From positions 2,418,001 to 2,482,000 of the forward strand of contig OY761554.1 of assembly GCA_963664655.2 (NCBI GenBank): DNA of 64,000 nt, written 5' to 3'. Under the pieces are notes generated by a model. It was not told where the DNA came from. It made no database searches and saw only the letters and a program-made list of their open reading frames with translations. This document shows positions 15,864 through 25,225 of the stretch, in pieces. This DNA is from Desulfospira sp963664655. GTDB lineage: Bacteria > Desulfobacterota > Desulfobacteria > Desulfobacterales > Desulfobacteraceae. The first letter of the stretch is position 1, and each line of letters opens with the position of its first letter. A program made the translations under genes and the position numbers.

Positions 15864-16697
15864 TTAACTGGCCCGGCTGTTTTTAAAGGCTTCCATGCTC
15901 GTTTTTTCATCGTCCAGATAGGATGCAAGCCGTTTGGCCAGTTCGTCAAAATCCACCTTGTGGCCGTCAAATTCCGGACCGTCAACACAGGCAAATTTGG
16001 TCTCGCCGCCCACAGAAACCCGGCAACAGCCACACATGCCCGTGCCGTCAACCATGATGGGGTTGAGGCTGACAAAGGTTTTAACCCCTTTTTCCTTGGT
16101 GATGAGGCTGCAAAACTTCATCATGGGAATGGGGCCGATGGCCACGACTAAACTGATATCCTCTTTTTCAATAACGTCCTTGAGAACGTCCGTGACAAAC
16201 CCGTGGTGTCCGTGGGAGCCGTCATCGGTACAGATGTGAAGGGTGTTGGACGCTTTTTTCATTTTTTCTTCCATGATGAGCAGGTCATAGCTTCTGGCCC
16301 CGAGAATGGTGGTGACTTCGTTCCCGGCGTTTTTCAGTGCCCGGGTAATGGGGTGAAGCACGGCAATTCCGGTGCCGCCGCCCACGCAGACCACCTTGCC
16401 GAGTTTTTCAATGTGGGTGGGCGCGCCTAAGGGGCCGATCAGGGCAAAGTATTCATCTCCCACCTGAAGTTCGGCAAACCGGGCAGTTGATTTTCCCACC
16501 ACCATATAAATAATGGTGATGGTTCCCTTTTCAGGGTCGGTGTCGGCCATGGTTAACGGAATTCTTTCCCCGGTCTCGTCGGCCTGAAGAATCACAAACT
16601 GTCCGGGCTTGGCCTTCCGGGAGATACGGGGAGCTTCGATTTCATTCATCACAATGGTCCCCTGGGCCATTTCCTCACGATTGATGATTTTTGTCAT
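15864..16697 (-). CDS. nfnA: Ferredoxin:NADP transhydrogenase subunit A (NfnA/SudB-like)
   Basis: This 277-residue FAD/NAD-binding protein is of the dihydroorotate dehydrogenase electron-transfer subunit type. GQFVILQADETGERIPLTMAD binds FAD, LGKVVCVGGGTGIAVLHPITRAL binds NAD, and the C-terminal CGCCRVSVGGETKFACVDGP supplies cysteines for a [2Fe-2S] cluster. In NfnAB this subunit oxidises NADH and starts bifurcation. It is first in the leftward operon with nfnB, and AAGGAA precedes its ATG. A sulfide dehydrogenase (SudAB) role is the alternative for this pair. Confidence 0.9.
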   Translation of the reverse strand: MTKIINREEMAQGTIVMNEIEAPRISRKAKPGQFVILQADETGERIPLTMADTDPEKGTITIIYMVVGKSTARFAELQVGDEYFALIGPLGAPTHIEKLGKVVCVGGGTGIAVLHPITRALKNAGNEVTTILGARSYDLLIMEEKMKKASNTLHICTDDGSHGHHGFVTDVLKDVIEKEDISLVVAIGPIPMMKFCSLITKEKGVKTFVSLNPIMVDGTGMCGCCRVSVGGETKFACVDGPEFDGHKVDFDELAKRLASYLDDEKTSMEAFKNSRAS

Positions 16698-16870
16698 TTA
16701 TTCCTTCCTCCTAATGTCAGTAAATATATAAAATACAGCATCTGTGGCTGAAAAAGCTTTATTTTGCCCGCTTTAACGGAACAAGAAATCATGATAGTCA
16801 GAAAAGCTAATAAAATCAAGAAGAGAAGCGTGAAAACCTGCGGCGGGAAAAGAGCCGATAAAGCCTGTCC

Positions 16871-16939
16871 GGTTTTCAAACTTTCCAGGGCCCAAGGCCA
16901 GCGGCCGGGCCGGCTTTTTCCCCGGAAAGTTTGAAAACT
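16871..16939. terminator. Large stem-loop downstream of pckG
   Basis: GGTTTTCAAACTTTCC (16871-16886) and GGAAAGTTTGAAAACT (16924-16939) pair over 15 of 16 positions, with a very GC-rich loop that can form a further GGCC-type stem. It lies 20 bases past the pckG stop codon and upstream of nfnA. It lacks a strong terminal T-run, so terminator is a tentative label; it could be another repeat family. Confidence 0.45.
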
Positions 16940-16959
16940 GAATTTAATTATCTTAAAAT

Positions 16960-18918
16960 TTAAGGGGTTACCGTATCAAAACCGTCGGGGAGGATAATGT
17001 CTCCTTTCTCCTGTTTCAATGCTTTGAGACTGTTTTTCTGTTCTGCCAGGATATCAAACAGCTGATGGGGAATCCCCTGTTCAGCGGCATAGGCTTTTTC
17101 CTGGAGTTCAATTCGCTTAATAATGTTATCGGTATACAAAGCGAACTGCTTGTCGTAAAGCGCCTTTGGGTACTCCTTGGAAATAATATCATTAAAAAGT
17201 GTTTTTAAGTCCTCATACACGGGCAGGTTGCCAATGGGCGTGGACAGGTATGCCATCTCGCCGTGGGCATATCTTTCCAGCCAGGCCAGCCAGACCTTAA
17301 CATCCCGTTTCTCTCCGAGAAGTTTGTCTGAATCCCCGCCCCGGGCCCTGTGGGTAAGAAAATAGTTCAGGCCGGCCATGACCGGCTGGTATTCCGGCTT
17401 AATTTTTTTGGACCCGAAAAATTTGAACTGGGCATCCATATAATCGCCCAGGGCCCCGGGAATAAAGGGGGCATTGGCCCATGGCGCCCGTTTGACACCG
17501 GAAACCCCGACCTCTGTGGCTGTGGCCGCAGAAACAATACAGGCACCGATGACCACGCCCTGGTCAGAATTCTTGGCTGCCCATACCGGGGGCATGGTGT
17601 CTGAATCCCGGCCGGAGTAGGTAAAGACCCTTGTCAGCACCCCTTGGGGGTTTTCCGATTCCGGGGAGTAGTTGTCCAGGCAGCGGGATTTTAAGGTGCA
17701 CCTGGAGTTGGGGTGGGATAAGGGAACCGGCTTGCCGTTTTTATCGGTTTTGCCTTCAAACCAGTCGCCCTGGAAGTTGACCCCCTTGTCCGGATGGGGT
17801 TCGTTGTTGCCCACCCAGTGGGGGACGTTGTTTTCGTCAACGAGAACATTGGTCCAGATGACCTCGTGGCCGGGCTGGCGAAGAATTTTCATGAGCAGTG
17901 GATCACCGTCAAGGTTGACGTCCTCAACGATCCCGAAAATACCGTTTTCAGGATTAACAGACCGGATACTGCCGTCATCGGCAATCCACATCTGGGCCAG
18001 ATCATCTCCCACAAATACGTTTCCGGCCATGGCGGTGGTGGTTTTGCCGCATCCGCTCGGGGCGGCACCGGCACACCAGGTTACCCGGTCCCTGGAACCG
18101 TTGATGCCGGTGATAAACATATGTTCGGACAGTTCAAGCCCCCTGTTTTCGTATACGGCCTTGTCCACGGCAAATCTATGGTTCCCCTTTTTCAGCAGCA
18201 GGGTGTTGCCGGCATAGGTGCATTTAAAGGAGTAGGTGGTCTGGTATTTTCGATCCATGAACACCCGGGCATGGGGCAGGTCTTCGGGCCGGTTTAAACC
18301 TTCGGAATGAACATTGGTGAAAAAATGGCCCTGGCGTTCAACTTCCTGCCGGAATCCGTCATAGGCGTTCCGGTAAAGCAGTTCTGCGCTGTGGCTGACA
18401 TAGGCGGAGCTGGTGATTTCCAGGGCCGGGTTGGTGACTTTCGCCCCCAAAGGCCCCCTGGCATAAAACCCGACCACCATGGTCATGCCCTTCATGATAT
18501 CGGTCATGTTGGACTTAACATCTTCAAAGGCATGGGGCCGGTCCATCCGGTTGGCAAGGGAGGAGACCAGGTCTTCCGGGTCTGCAATATAGTAGGTCCG
18601 GTCCACGATCCGGCCCTGTTCGCTGGCCAGGTCATAGTGGATGGTATGCCCGTCCATGGCCAGGGTGCTTTCTTCCCCTTTTTCCAGGGCGAGCTGCCGG
18701 ATGAACTCTCTGTCTTCTGATGTTCCGCTATTGATGAAAACGCGGTCGGGATTACAGATAACCACCGCGTTGGCAATTTTTTTCAACACTTCCGGGTGCT
18801 GGATTTTAGAAATTCTTGAAAAATGGGTGTTGTCCAGTCTTTCTTTAAACAGGGCAAGGGCGTCTTCCAGGGATTGAACCTTTCCTAACTCACTTAAAAT
18901 GTCCATATCAGTATCCAT
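16960..18918 (-). CDS. pckG: Phosphoenolpyruvate carboxykinase, GTP type, divergent
   Basis: This 652-residue cytoplasmic enzyme interconverts oxaloacetate and phosphoenolpyruvate with GTP. Length and motif order fit the GTP family: YVSHSAELLYRNAYDGFR, the kinase loop AAPSGCGKTTTAMAG (P-loop GCGKT at 289-293), VGDDLAQMWI, VNPENGIFGI, HPNSRCT and VFGS-like PPVWAAKNSDQGV. Several positions differ from the usual pattern: the kinase loop is normally FPSACGKTN. It therefore belongs to a diverged subgroup or uses a different nucleotide. It is likely anabolic or anaplerotic in an anaerobe. It has no operon partners. The upstream gap is AT-rich. Confidence 0.85.
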   Translation of the reverse strand: MDTDMDILSELGKVQSLEDALALFKERLDNTHFSRISKIQHPEVLKKIANAVVICNPDRVFINSGTSEDREFIRQLALEKGEESTLAMDGHTIHYDLASEQGRIVDRTYYIADPEDLVSSLANRMDRPHAFEDVKSNMTDIMKGMTMVVGFYARGPLGAKVTNPALEITSSAYVSHSAELLYRNAYDGFRQEVERQGHFFTNVHSEGLNRPEDLPHARVFMDRKYQTTYSFKCTYAGNTLLLKKGNHRFAVDKAVYENRGLELSEHMFITGINGSRDRVTWCAGAAPSGCGKTTTAMAGNVFVGDDLAQMWIADDGSIRSVNPENGIFGIVEDVNLDGDPLLMKILRQPGHEVIWTNVLVDENNVPHWVGNNEPHPDKGVNFQGDWFEGKTDKNGKPVPLSHPNSRCTLKSRCLDNYSPESENPQGVLTRVFTYSGRDSDTMPPVWAAKNSDQGVVIGACIVSAATATEVGVSGVKRAPWANAPFIPGALGDYMDAQFKFFGSKKIKPEYQPVMAGLNYFLTHRARGGDSDKLLGEKRDVKVWLAWLERYAHGEMAYLSTPIGNLPVYEDLKTLFNDIISKEYPKALYDKQFALYTDNIIKRIELQEKAYAAEQGIPHQLFDILAEQKNSLKALKQEKGDIILPDGFDTVTP

Positions 18919-19135
18919 GTGCTATAATCGTATTGGGCGTAGTATTTGTTTCTAATTAATTAACAACAGATATACCTATCACTTAATCTGTAAAAATCAA
19001 CCGATATCTTAAATTTTTTTATAAAAAACAAATCTTTACTATGAAAAAACCTTGCGATGGGATAAAGAATAAAAAAAGAACTTACTTTTTTGTTATAAAG
19101 CCAGGGTATTGTCTGGTATAGTATCCCGGATTTAA

Positions 19136-19241
19136 AGCCGTTAGCTGTTGGCCTTTAGCTATAAGCTTTTGGGCTGCACCAGTCCCGCTTAACCGTCAAG
19201 CCAACACCTAACAGCTAAAAGACAGCAGCTAACCGCTAATT
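19136..19241. repeat. Inverted TTAGC/GCTAA heptamer array
   Basis: GCCGTTAGCTGTTGGCCTTT and following TTAGC words (19136-19172) are mirrored by AACACCTAACAGCTAAAAG and further GCTAA words (19203-19241). It ends directly upstream of the TTG start of the PHP gene and its AAAGGA. The rest of the 18919-19259 gap is AT-rich and shows no gene. Confidence 0.7.
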
Positions 19242-19259
19242 ACCAAAGGATCATAAAAA

Positions 19260-20162
19260 TTGAACATATACGCTGACTTACACAACCACACCACGGCATC
19301 TGACGGGGATTTCACCCCTGAACAGCTGGTTAAAAAAATCAAGGAACTGGGCATCAAGGCCATCGGGGTGACCGACCACGATACCCTGGACGGGCTTAAG
19401 CCGGCCATTGAGGCCGGAAAAGCCTATGGGGTGGCGGTGATTCCCGGTGTGGAAATTTCCATCCGGTTCAAGCGGCCCTATTTTACCGGCACCCTTCACC
19501 TGCTCAGTTATTTTTCCGGTGACAGACTTGAAGATCAGGCTTTTGTCCGGGCTTTTGAGGATTTGCTGGCCAAAGGCCGGGGGGAAGGGCTTGTCCAGGC
19601 CCGGATCAGGCAGATCAATGCCGTGTTCGGCCCTGGCGGGACATCACCGTTGTTAGACCGGGACATGGTGTTTGAAGATATATCGGTGTACAGTTCAAAT
19701 GCCAGCCGCCGCCATTTTGCCCTGGCCTTAACCGAGCGGTTCGGCATTGGGGATAAAGAAACGATCACCCGGATTATCGGTAATGACAGCCCGGCCTACC
19801 TGCCCTCGGGAATTGGGCTGGATGGGGTAAAAACATTTATTGCAGATCATGGGACAGTACCGGTATTGGCCCACCCGGCCGCCGGTTCCTTTCCCGGGAA
19901 AGGCCACTATAAGGAGGTGCTGCCGCCCCTTGAGACGGTTGAAAAGATTTTACCTGAGTTTATGGATGCCGGGCTTAAGGGGATTGAGATCAACTATCCG
20001 GGGCACACCGCGGAACACCGGGGCATCCTTTTTTCCTGGGCTCAAAAATATAACCTGTTCATTACCGGCGGTTCCGACTGCCATGATGGAACGGATCGCC
20101 CTGCTGGTGTCGAAGGGTTAAATGAAAAAGAGTTTGAGTTGTTCCTGGAGGCGCTCAAATGA
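19260..20162 (+). CDS. PHP domain phosphoesterase, RNase AM-like
   Basis: This 300-residue enzyme begins NIYADLHNHTTASDG, with metal ligands also in GVTDHDTLDG, VIPGVEIS, VLAHPAAG and GGSDCHDG. The arrangement matches the YciV/RNase AM group, which removes nucleotides from RNA 5' ends and hydrolyses 3',5'-bisphosphate nucleotides. The start is TTG at 19260, with AAAGGA nine bases upstream and the first histidine motif immediately after. Its last codon overlaps the next gene by four bases (ATGA), so the two are coupled. Confidence 0.85.
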   Translation: MNIYADLHNHTTASDGDFTPEQLVKKIKELGIKAIGVTDHDTLDGLKPAIEAGKAYGVAVIPGVEISIRFKRPYFTGTLHLLSYFSGDRLEDQAFVRAFEDLLAKGRGEGLVQARIRQINAVFGPGGTSPLLDRDMVFEDISVYSSNASRRHFALALTERFGIGDKETITRIIGNDSPAYLPSGIGLDGVKTFIADHGTVPVLAHPAAGSFPGKGHYKEVLPPLETVEKILPEFMDAGLKGIEINYPGHTAEHRGILFSWAQKYNLFITGGSDCHDGTDRPAGVEGLNEKEFELFLEALK

Positions 20163-20617
20163 GGCGGACTGACCGGGAAATCAAAGAAAAGGCCGCTATT
20201 GAAGAGATTGTCAGGGCCTGCAGCGTCTTAAGGCTTGGCATGGTGGATAAAGACCGCCCTTATGTGGTCCCCCTGAACTTCGGTTACCAGGACGGGCACT
20301 TTTATGTCCACAGTGCCCGGGAAGGCCGGAAAATCACCCTTATCCGGGAGAATCCAAATGTCTGTTTTGAATTGGATATTCTGGAAAAGATCAAAAAGGG
20401 CGGTCAGCCTTGCAAATGGGGGGCTCAATACAAAAGCGTTATCGGGCAGGGAACCGCCGTTATCCTGGACAATATTGAAGAAAAAAGCCAGGGGCTTGCC
20501 GCCATTATGGCCCAGTATTCCGACCAGAAATTTGAGTTCCCCCATAAAGCCCTTGAGCAGACCACGGTTATCCGGATCGACATCAGGGAGATGACCGGAA
20601 AAAAAACCAGTCCATAG
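20159..20617 (+). CDS. Pyridoxamine 5'-phosphate oxidase-like flavoprotein
   Basis: This 152-residue protein has the split-barrel FMN fold of the NimA/PNPOx-like family: CSVLRLGMVDKDRPYVVPLNFGYQDGHFYVHSA, GRKITLIRENPNVCFELD, YKSVIGQGTAVIL and a C-terminal FPHKALEQTTVIRIDIREMTGK. Such proteins bind FMN or haem and often act as small reductases. It is translationally coupled to the PHP gene by an ATGA overlap. The substrate is unknown. Confidence 0.8.
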   Translation: MRRTDREIKEKAAIEEIVRACSVLRLGMVDKDRPYVVPLNFGYQDGHFYVHSAREGRKITLIRENPNVCFELDILEKIKKGGQPCKWGAQYKSVIGQGTAVILDNIEEKSQGLAAIMAQYSDQKFEFPHKALEQTTVIRIDIREMTGKKTSP

Positions 20618-20796
20618 CGGCAGAAAAAGCGGCAGGGCAAAGAAAATAAAAAAACCGGACAAAACCATGAGGGAGAGCTTGTTTTATTTTGTTTCAGCTT
20701 ATTTGATATTGATTTTTTATGGAAAATGGATAACGGTGTATTGTTAATTGGCCGTTACGCAAAACCGGCCGTTGTTTGTAATCCAATATAGGCGGC

Positions 20797-21990
20797 ATGC
20801 GCAATAAAATGATGGACAGCAGATCATACGGGGATCTTCAGCCTTTAACCCGGGTTTATGTAAACCTTGACGCCCTGTCGGCCAATGTCCGGGCACTTAA
20901 GGCAACGTGTGCGGACAGGGTTAACCTCATGGCCGTTGTCAAGGCAAACGGGTATGGCCATGGTGCCGTGGAAACGGCCAAAACAGCGCTGGCGTCCGGG
21001 GCCTCATGGCTGGCAGTGGCCCGGATTTCAGAGGCGGTCACCTTGAGAAGGGCCGGGGTCACCGCCCCCATTCTTTTGTTTGGGGACATTTTGCCGGAAC
21101 AGGCCGTCTATGCGGCTGACCATGACATCAGAATTTCCCTGGCCTCTATAGATGCGGCCAAAGAAATTTCAGCAGCGGCCAGGGGGGCAGGCTGCCGGGT
21201 CAAAGCCCATGTGAAAATGGATACGGGCATGGGACGGCTTGGGCTCCTGGCTGACCCGGAGTTGAACATTGACGGCCTCATTCAGGACTTTTTTAAGATC
21301 AGGGCGCTGCCCGGGCTTCAATTAGAGGGCATATACACCCATTTTGCCAACGCCGATGCCCATGACAAGGCCCATGTTTTAGAACAGGCCGCCCTGTTTT
21401 CCGGAATCAGGGACACCCTTAAGGCCAGAGGGGAAACCAGCCTGCTGGCCCATGGGGCCAACAGTGCGGCCGTGATCGAACTGCCCGGGACCCATTTTGA
21501 CATGGTCCGGCCAGGGATCAGCCTTTACGGGCTCTGGCCGTCAAATGAGGTGGGCCGGAACCTGATCCGGCTTGAGCCGGCCATGTCCATCCGGTCAAGG
21601 ATCATCCATATCAAAGATGTGCCCAAAGGGTTCAAGGTCAGTTACGGTTCCACCCATATCACCCCCCACCCCACTCAAATTGCCACCGTGCCCATCGGGT
21701 ATGCCGACGGCTACAGCCGGCTGTTGTCCGGCTGCGGGACCATGCTGGTCCGGGGAATGCGAGCCCGGATTACAGGGCGGGTCTGCATGGACTTTACCAT
21801 GATTGATGTGGGGCATATCCCCGGGGTCTGCCGGGGCGACGAGGTGGTTATTCTGGGAACCCAGGGCAATGAATCCGTGTCAGCCGATGACATTGCAAAA
21901 CTTACCGGCACCATTAATTATGAAGTGACGGCCGGACTGACCGGCAGAATGCCCCTTGTCCATGAACGACCGGCCGGACATAACCGCTAA
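20797..21990 (+). CDS. alr: Alanine racemase
   Basis: This 397-residue PLP enzyme interconverts L- and D-alanine for peptidoglycan. The PLP lysine lies in AVVKANGYGHGA, followed by KMDTGMGRLG, THFANAD, MVRPGISLYG, the second catalytic tyrosine in KVSYGSTHIT, and VPIGYADGYSRLLSG and GRVCMDFTMIDV. The length is normal. It is the first of four tandem rightward genes; the CapA-like gene starts 16 bases after its stop. Confidence 0.95.
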   Translation: MRNKMMDSRSYGDLQPLTRVYVNLDALSANVRALKATCADRVNLMAVVKANGYGHGAVETAKTALASGASWLAVARISEAVTLRRAGVTAPILLFGDILPEQAVYAADHDIRISLASIDAAKEISAAARGAGCRVKAHVKMDTGMGRLGLLADPELNIDGLIQDFFKIRALPGLQLEGIYTHFANADAHDKAHVLEQAALFSGIRDTLKARGETSLLAHGANSAAVIELPGTHFDMVRPGISLYGLWPSNEVGRNLIRLEPAMSIRSRIIHIKDVPKGFKVSYGSTHITPHPTQIATVPIGYADGYSRLLSGCGTMLVRGMRARITGRVCMDFTMIDVGHIPGVCRGDEVVILGTQGNESVSADDIAKLTGTINYEVTAGLTGRMPLVHERPAGHNR

Positions 21991-22006
21991 TCAAGGAGTA
22001 ATACCC

Positions 22007-23251
22007 ATGGCACCCGTAACCCAATTTGATTTTGAAACCGGTTTGTGGCGCAGGCCTGACCCCTTGGACCGGGAGGGGATTGTGGTGTCCGTTGCCGGGG
22101 ATTTGGCGCCCATCCGGGCCTTTTCAGCAATCATGGAGAACACGCCTGAAGATATTTTCGGCAATCTTCTGCCCGGACTGGTAGAGGCGGATTTAACCAT
22201 TGTCAATCTCGAATGCCCCTTGAGCAACATGGGCCGGCCTGTCCAGAAAAGCGGCAGCGTGTTCAAAGGGAAAAAAGTCCATATCAAGGCCCTTGAAACG
22301 GTTCCTTTTGATGCCGTGACCCTGGCCAACAACCATGTGCTCGATTACGGGGTCCAGGCCTTTGAGGATACCCTTAAAACCCTGGACAACGCCCATATCA
22401 AGTGGGCCGGTGCCGGCAAAAATATCAGGGAAGCCTTTGCGCCGCTGATCCTGGAAAAAAAGGGAATCCGCATTGGTATTCTCAACTTCAGCGAGGGCGA
22501 GGACCTGACCGCGGCTGATGAGGACAGCCCGGGGGTGGCCGGCTGGGACCTGGACCTTGCCTGTGCCCGGGTGAAATCCCTGAAAGGCAATGTGGACTGT
22601 ATCATGGTGATTGCCCATTGCGGCATTGAGTATATTCCTTTTCCACCGCCTTATGTGAACCAGGCCTTTGAACGCGTGGCCGATGCCGGGGCCGATATCA
22701 TTATCGCCCATCACCCCCATGTCCCCCAGGGGGTCCGGTTTTACGACCAGGTGCCCATTTTTTTCAGCCTGGGGAATTTTGTGTTTTACCAGCCCACGGA
22801 CTTAAAATTCAGGAAACTCGGATACACCCTTGATATCGGGGTGGATAAAAAAGGCCTTGCCAGTTACGAAGTCAAGCCCTATGTGATCCGGGATTCCGGG
22901 CTTTCCCTGTTAAAGGCCCGGGCCAGAAAGGAGTTCTTTCAATACTTCAGGGACATTTCCCTTCCCCTTCAGAGCAATGCGACCTTAGAGCAGGCCTGGC
23001 ATGCCTTTCTGTGCTATTACGGCACCAAGGGGTTTTTAAATGAGATTGAAAGCATTCTGATCCGGCTGAAAACCAATCCCCGGAAAGGGGCGGCCATGAT
23101 GAGGAATCGTTTGACCACCCTTCAGCATTTTCATCACTGGAAAGACACCATGACCGGGATTATTTCAGATAACCTTAAAGATCCTGTGGAGTGGGGGGAC
23201 CGGATTATCAGGCTTTATATGACCGATACCGGGCAGATTCCGGATGAGTAA
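22007..23251 (+). CDS. CapA-family metallophosphatase-like protein
   Basis: This 414-residue protein has VSVAGDLAPIRAF, DLTIVNLECPLS, VTLANNHVLDYG, ADIIIAHHPHVPQG and FFSLGNFVFYQP, the full motif set of the PGA_cap/CapA family (a calcineurin-like fold related to poly-gamma-glutamate capsule synthesis). I place the start at ATG 22007, with AAGGAG upstream; a longer frame would overlap alr. No signal peptide or membrane helix is visible, unlike classical CapA, so it is probably cytoplasmic. Its position between two amino-acid racemases and a ligase suggests action on a D-amino-acid-containing product. Confidence 0.82.
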   Translation: MAPVTQFDFETGLWRRPDPLDREGIVVSVAGDLAPIRAFSAIMENTPEDIFGNLLPGLVEADLTIVNLECPLSNMGRPVQKSGSVFKGKKVHIKALETVPFDAVTLANNHVLDYGVQAFEDTLKTLDNAHIKWAGAGKNIREAFAPLILEKKGIRIGILNFSEGEDLTAADEDSPGVAGWDLDLACARVKSLKGNVDCIMVIAHCGIEYIPFPPPYVNQAFERVADAGADIIIAHHPHVPQGVRFYDQVPIFFSLGNFVFYQPTDLKFRKLGYTLDIGVDKKGLASYEVKPYVIRDSGLSLLKARARKEFFQYFRDISLPLQSNATLEQAWHAFLCYYGTKGFLNEIESILIRLKTNPRKGAAMMRNRLTTLQHFHHWKDTMTGIISDNLKDPVEWGDRIIRLYMTDTGQIPDE

Positions 23252-23260
23252 GATGTTTGG

Positions 23261-23326
23261 GGCAGGTGGGAAAGTGGGCAGGTGGGCAGGTGGGAAAGTG
23301 AGAGGGTGAGACGGTGGGAAAGAGAA
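23261..23326. repeat. GTGGG octamer array overlapping a start codon
   Basis: Eight-base words (GTGGGAAA, GTGGGCAG) repeat from the end of the capA-like gene into the first codons of the racemase gene. The racemase GTG start at 23314 is itself a word of the array (GTGGGAAA, read Met-Gly-Lys). Confidence 0.75.
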
Positions 23327-24216
23327 CTATTCTGGTGACGGATTCGGGGCTGGGGGGATTGTCCGTGGCGGCGGATATCCTTTCAGGACTTTGCGCGGCA
23401 TCGGCCTGGCCTGAGGTGTCCATGATTTATTTTAATGCCTGGCCGGAACCGGACAGGGGGTATAACCATTTTCCGGACATGGCTTACCGGGCCGCGGTGT
23501 TTAACAATGCCCTTGAGGCCATGGGCCGGTTTTCCCCGGATCAGATTCTGATAGCCTGCAACACCCTGTCGGTGATTTATCCTTATACCTGGTTTTCAGA
23601 AAAGACGGCCATTCCCGTGTTCGGGATTGTGGACAGCGGGGTGGATATGATGGATAGGGCACTGGCGGCTGATCCGGAAAGCCGTGTGATTATCTTTGGC
23701 ACCCCGACCACGGCCCGGTCCGGGATTCATCAGCAGGCCCTTGTGGAAAGGGGAATTCACCCGGAACGGATTGTCAACCAGGGCTGCGTTAACCTTGCCG
23801 GCAAAATCGAACGAAACCCCTTTGGCCGGGAAGTTGAGACAATGATCCACGATTATGTCAAAGAGGCGGCACAGCAGTTTTCCCCAAAGGGCGGAAAGGT
23901 TTTTGCCGCGTTGTGCTGCACCCATTTTGGATACCGGCAGGACCTGTTTGAACACCAGATTAAAGAACAGATCAGTGACAAGGTCACTGTGCTGAACCCC
24001 AACAAGGAGATGGCCGGCCGCGTCCTTGCCGGCTGTTCCGGCCATGAAAAGCCGTTTAAGGCACAAACGGATATTCGTATTTTTTCCCGGGTGGAATGGG
24101 AGCCGGAGAGGATCGCCGCCTATGAAAAATTGTTATCCCCCCAATTCCCCCAGGTGGTCCGGGCGTTGAAGCAATACCATTATGATCCAGATTTATTTAA
24201 GGAGACAGTGAGTTGA
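23314..24216 (+). CDS. Aspartate/glutamate racemase family protein (MurI-like)
   Basis: This 300-residue protein has the glutamate racemase plan: VTDSGLGGLSVAADIL at the N-terminus, the first catalytic cysteine in IACNTLS, GIVDSGVDMM and the second in CCTHFGY. MurI makes D-glutamate for peptidoglycan, but the sequence departs from typical MurI in length (about 265 is usual) and in spacing, so another acidic amino acid is possible. The GTG start lies inside an octamer word array. Its stop overlaps the TTG start of the ligase gene. Confidence 0.75.
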   Translation: MGKRTILVTDSGLGGLSVAADILSGLCAASAWPEVSMIYFNAWPEPDRGYNHFPDMAYRAAVFNNALEAMGRFSPDQILIACNTLSVIYPYTWFSEKTAIPVFGIVDSGVDMMDRALAADPESRVIIFGTPTTARSGIHQQALVERGIHPERIVNQGCVNLAGKIERNPFGREVETMIHDYVKEAAQQFSPKGGKVFAALCCTHFGYRQDLFEHQIKEQISDKVTVLNPNKEMAGRVLAGCSGHEKPFKAQTDIRIFSRVEWEPERIAAYEKLLSPQFPQVVRALKQYHYDPDLFKETVS

Positions 24217-25202
24217 AAAAAAAGATTTTATTGCTCACCGGACCCGGCGGAGACGCCCAGGGCTGGGGAGATATCAAGGTGACCGAATCCGTGTGTCAGG
24301 CCATTATTGACAGCGGGTATGATGCTAAGATCGCCTTTGTCAACACCATGGGCGAGTTTGAGAATGTCCTTGGCGAGGGCTCATTTGATATGATCTGGAG
24401 CGCCCTTTATTATGTTACCGGGCGGTCGGAAACCATTGGGCTGACCCAGGGGCGGTGGCTGGCAGATATTTTTGATGAAAAGGGGATTCCCTATATCGGC
24501 CCGGATGCCGCCACCATGAAAGCCCTGATCCAGAAGACCGTCACCCATGATATTCTGACAAAACATCAGGTGCCGGTTCCCTTTCATTTCCAGGTGTGCC
24601 CGGGGGAAGATTTGCCGGACATTGCTTTCCCGGCCTTTGTCAAACCCAGCAATGAATCCCGCTCCGTGGGCATCAACGATGACAGTGTGGTCCACGACCG
24701 GACGGAACTGGCCCGCCAGGTGGCCTGGATCCATGAGACCTTTGACCAGCCGGCCCTGGTGGAAGAATACCTTCCCGGGGACGAGTATACCGTTCTCATG
24801 CTGGGCAACGGCCAATACCAGGAATTTCTGGCCGGAAAAGTGGAGGTGGATCCAAAGCTTTTCGGCAAATACCCCATTTTACGAAGTGATCTTCGGGGGG
24901 TCGGCGTCACCAAAATCAAACCGGCCGGCAAGCTAAAAGACAAGGCGGACAAACTCTGCGCCCAGGCCATGAAAGCCCTGAACTGCCTGGACCATGTCCG
25001 GACCGACATGCGGCTTGATGCCGCCGGAAACCTTAAAATTATTGAGGTCAACGGCATCCCCGGACTTAAGCCCATTAAAAGCTGGAGCCCTCAGATTTAC
25101 ACCCTTCACCACGGCTCCCCGGAAGGCGCCATGACAGATTACCGGAACCTGATCGGACATATCGTAAAATCTGCCCTGGCCCGCTACAATCTTAGCGAAT
25201 AA
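24213..25202 (+). CDS. D-Ala-D-Ala ligase-like ATP-grasp enzyme
   Basis: This 329-residue ATP-grasp ligase of the Ddl family has KTVTHDILTKHQVPVPFHF, FPAFVKPSNESRSVGI, LVEEYLPGDEYTVLMLG and the metal-binding IIEVNGIPGLKP near the C-terminus. The family joins amino acids through an acyl phosphate. The usual ENTLPG of Ddl is NGIPG here and the N-terminal domain differs, so the dipeptide product may not be D-Ala-D-Ala. Translation is coupled to the racemase by a TTGA overlap (TTG start at 24213). With alr, the CapA-like gene and the racemase, it forms a four-gene unit. Confidence 0.78.
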   Translation: MKKKILLLTGPGGDAQGWGDIKVTESVCQAIIDSGYDAKIAFVNTMGEFENVLGEGSFDMIWSALYYVTGRSETIGLTQGRWLADIFDEKGIPYIGPDAATMKALIQKTVTHDILTKHQVPVPFHFQVCPGEDLPDIAFPAFVKPSNESRSVGINDDSVVHDRTELARQVAWIHETFDQPALVEEYLPGDEYTVLMLGNGQYQEFLAGKVEVDPKLFGKYPILRSDLRGVGVTKIKPAGKLKDKADKLCAQAMKALNCLDHVRTDMRLDAAGNLKIIEVNGIPGLKPIKSWSPQIYTLHHGSPEGAMTDYRNLIGHIVKSALARYNLSE

Positions 25203-25225
25203 GGGATTTGGGCTGAACGAAGGCT

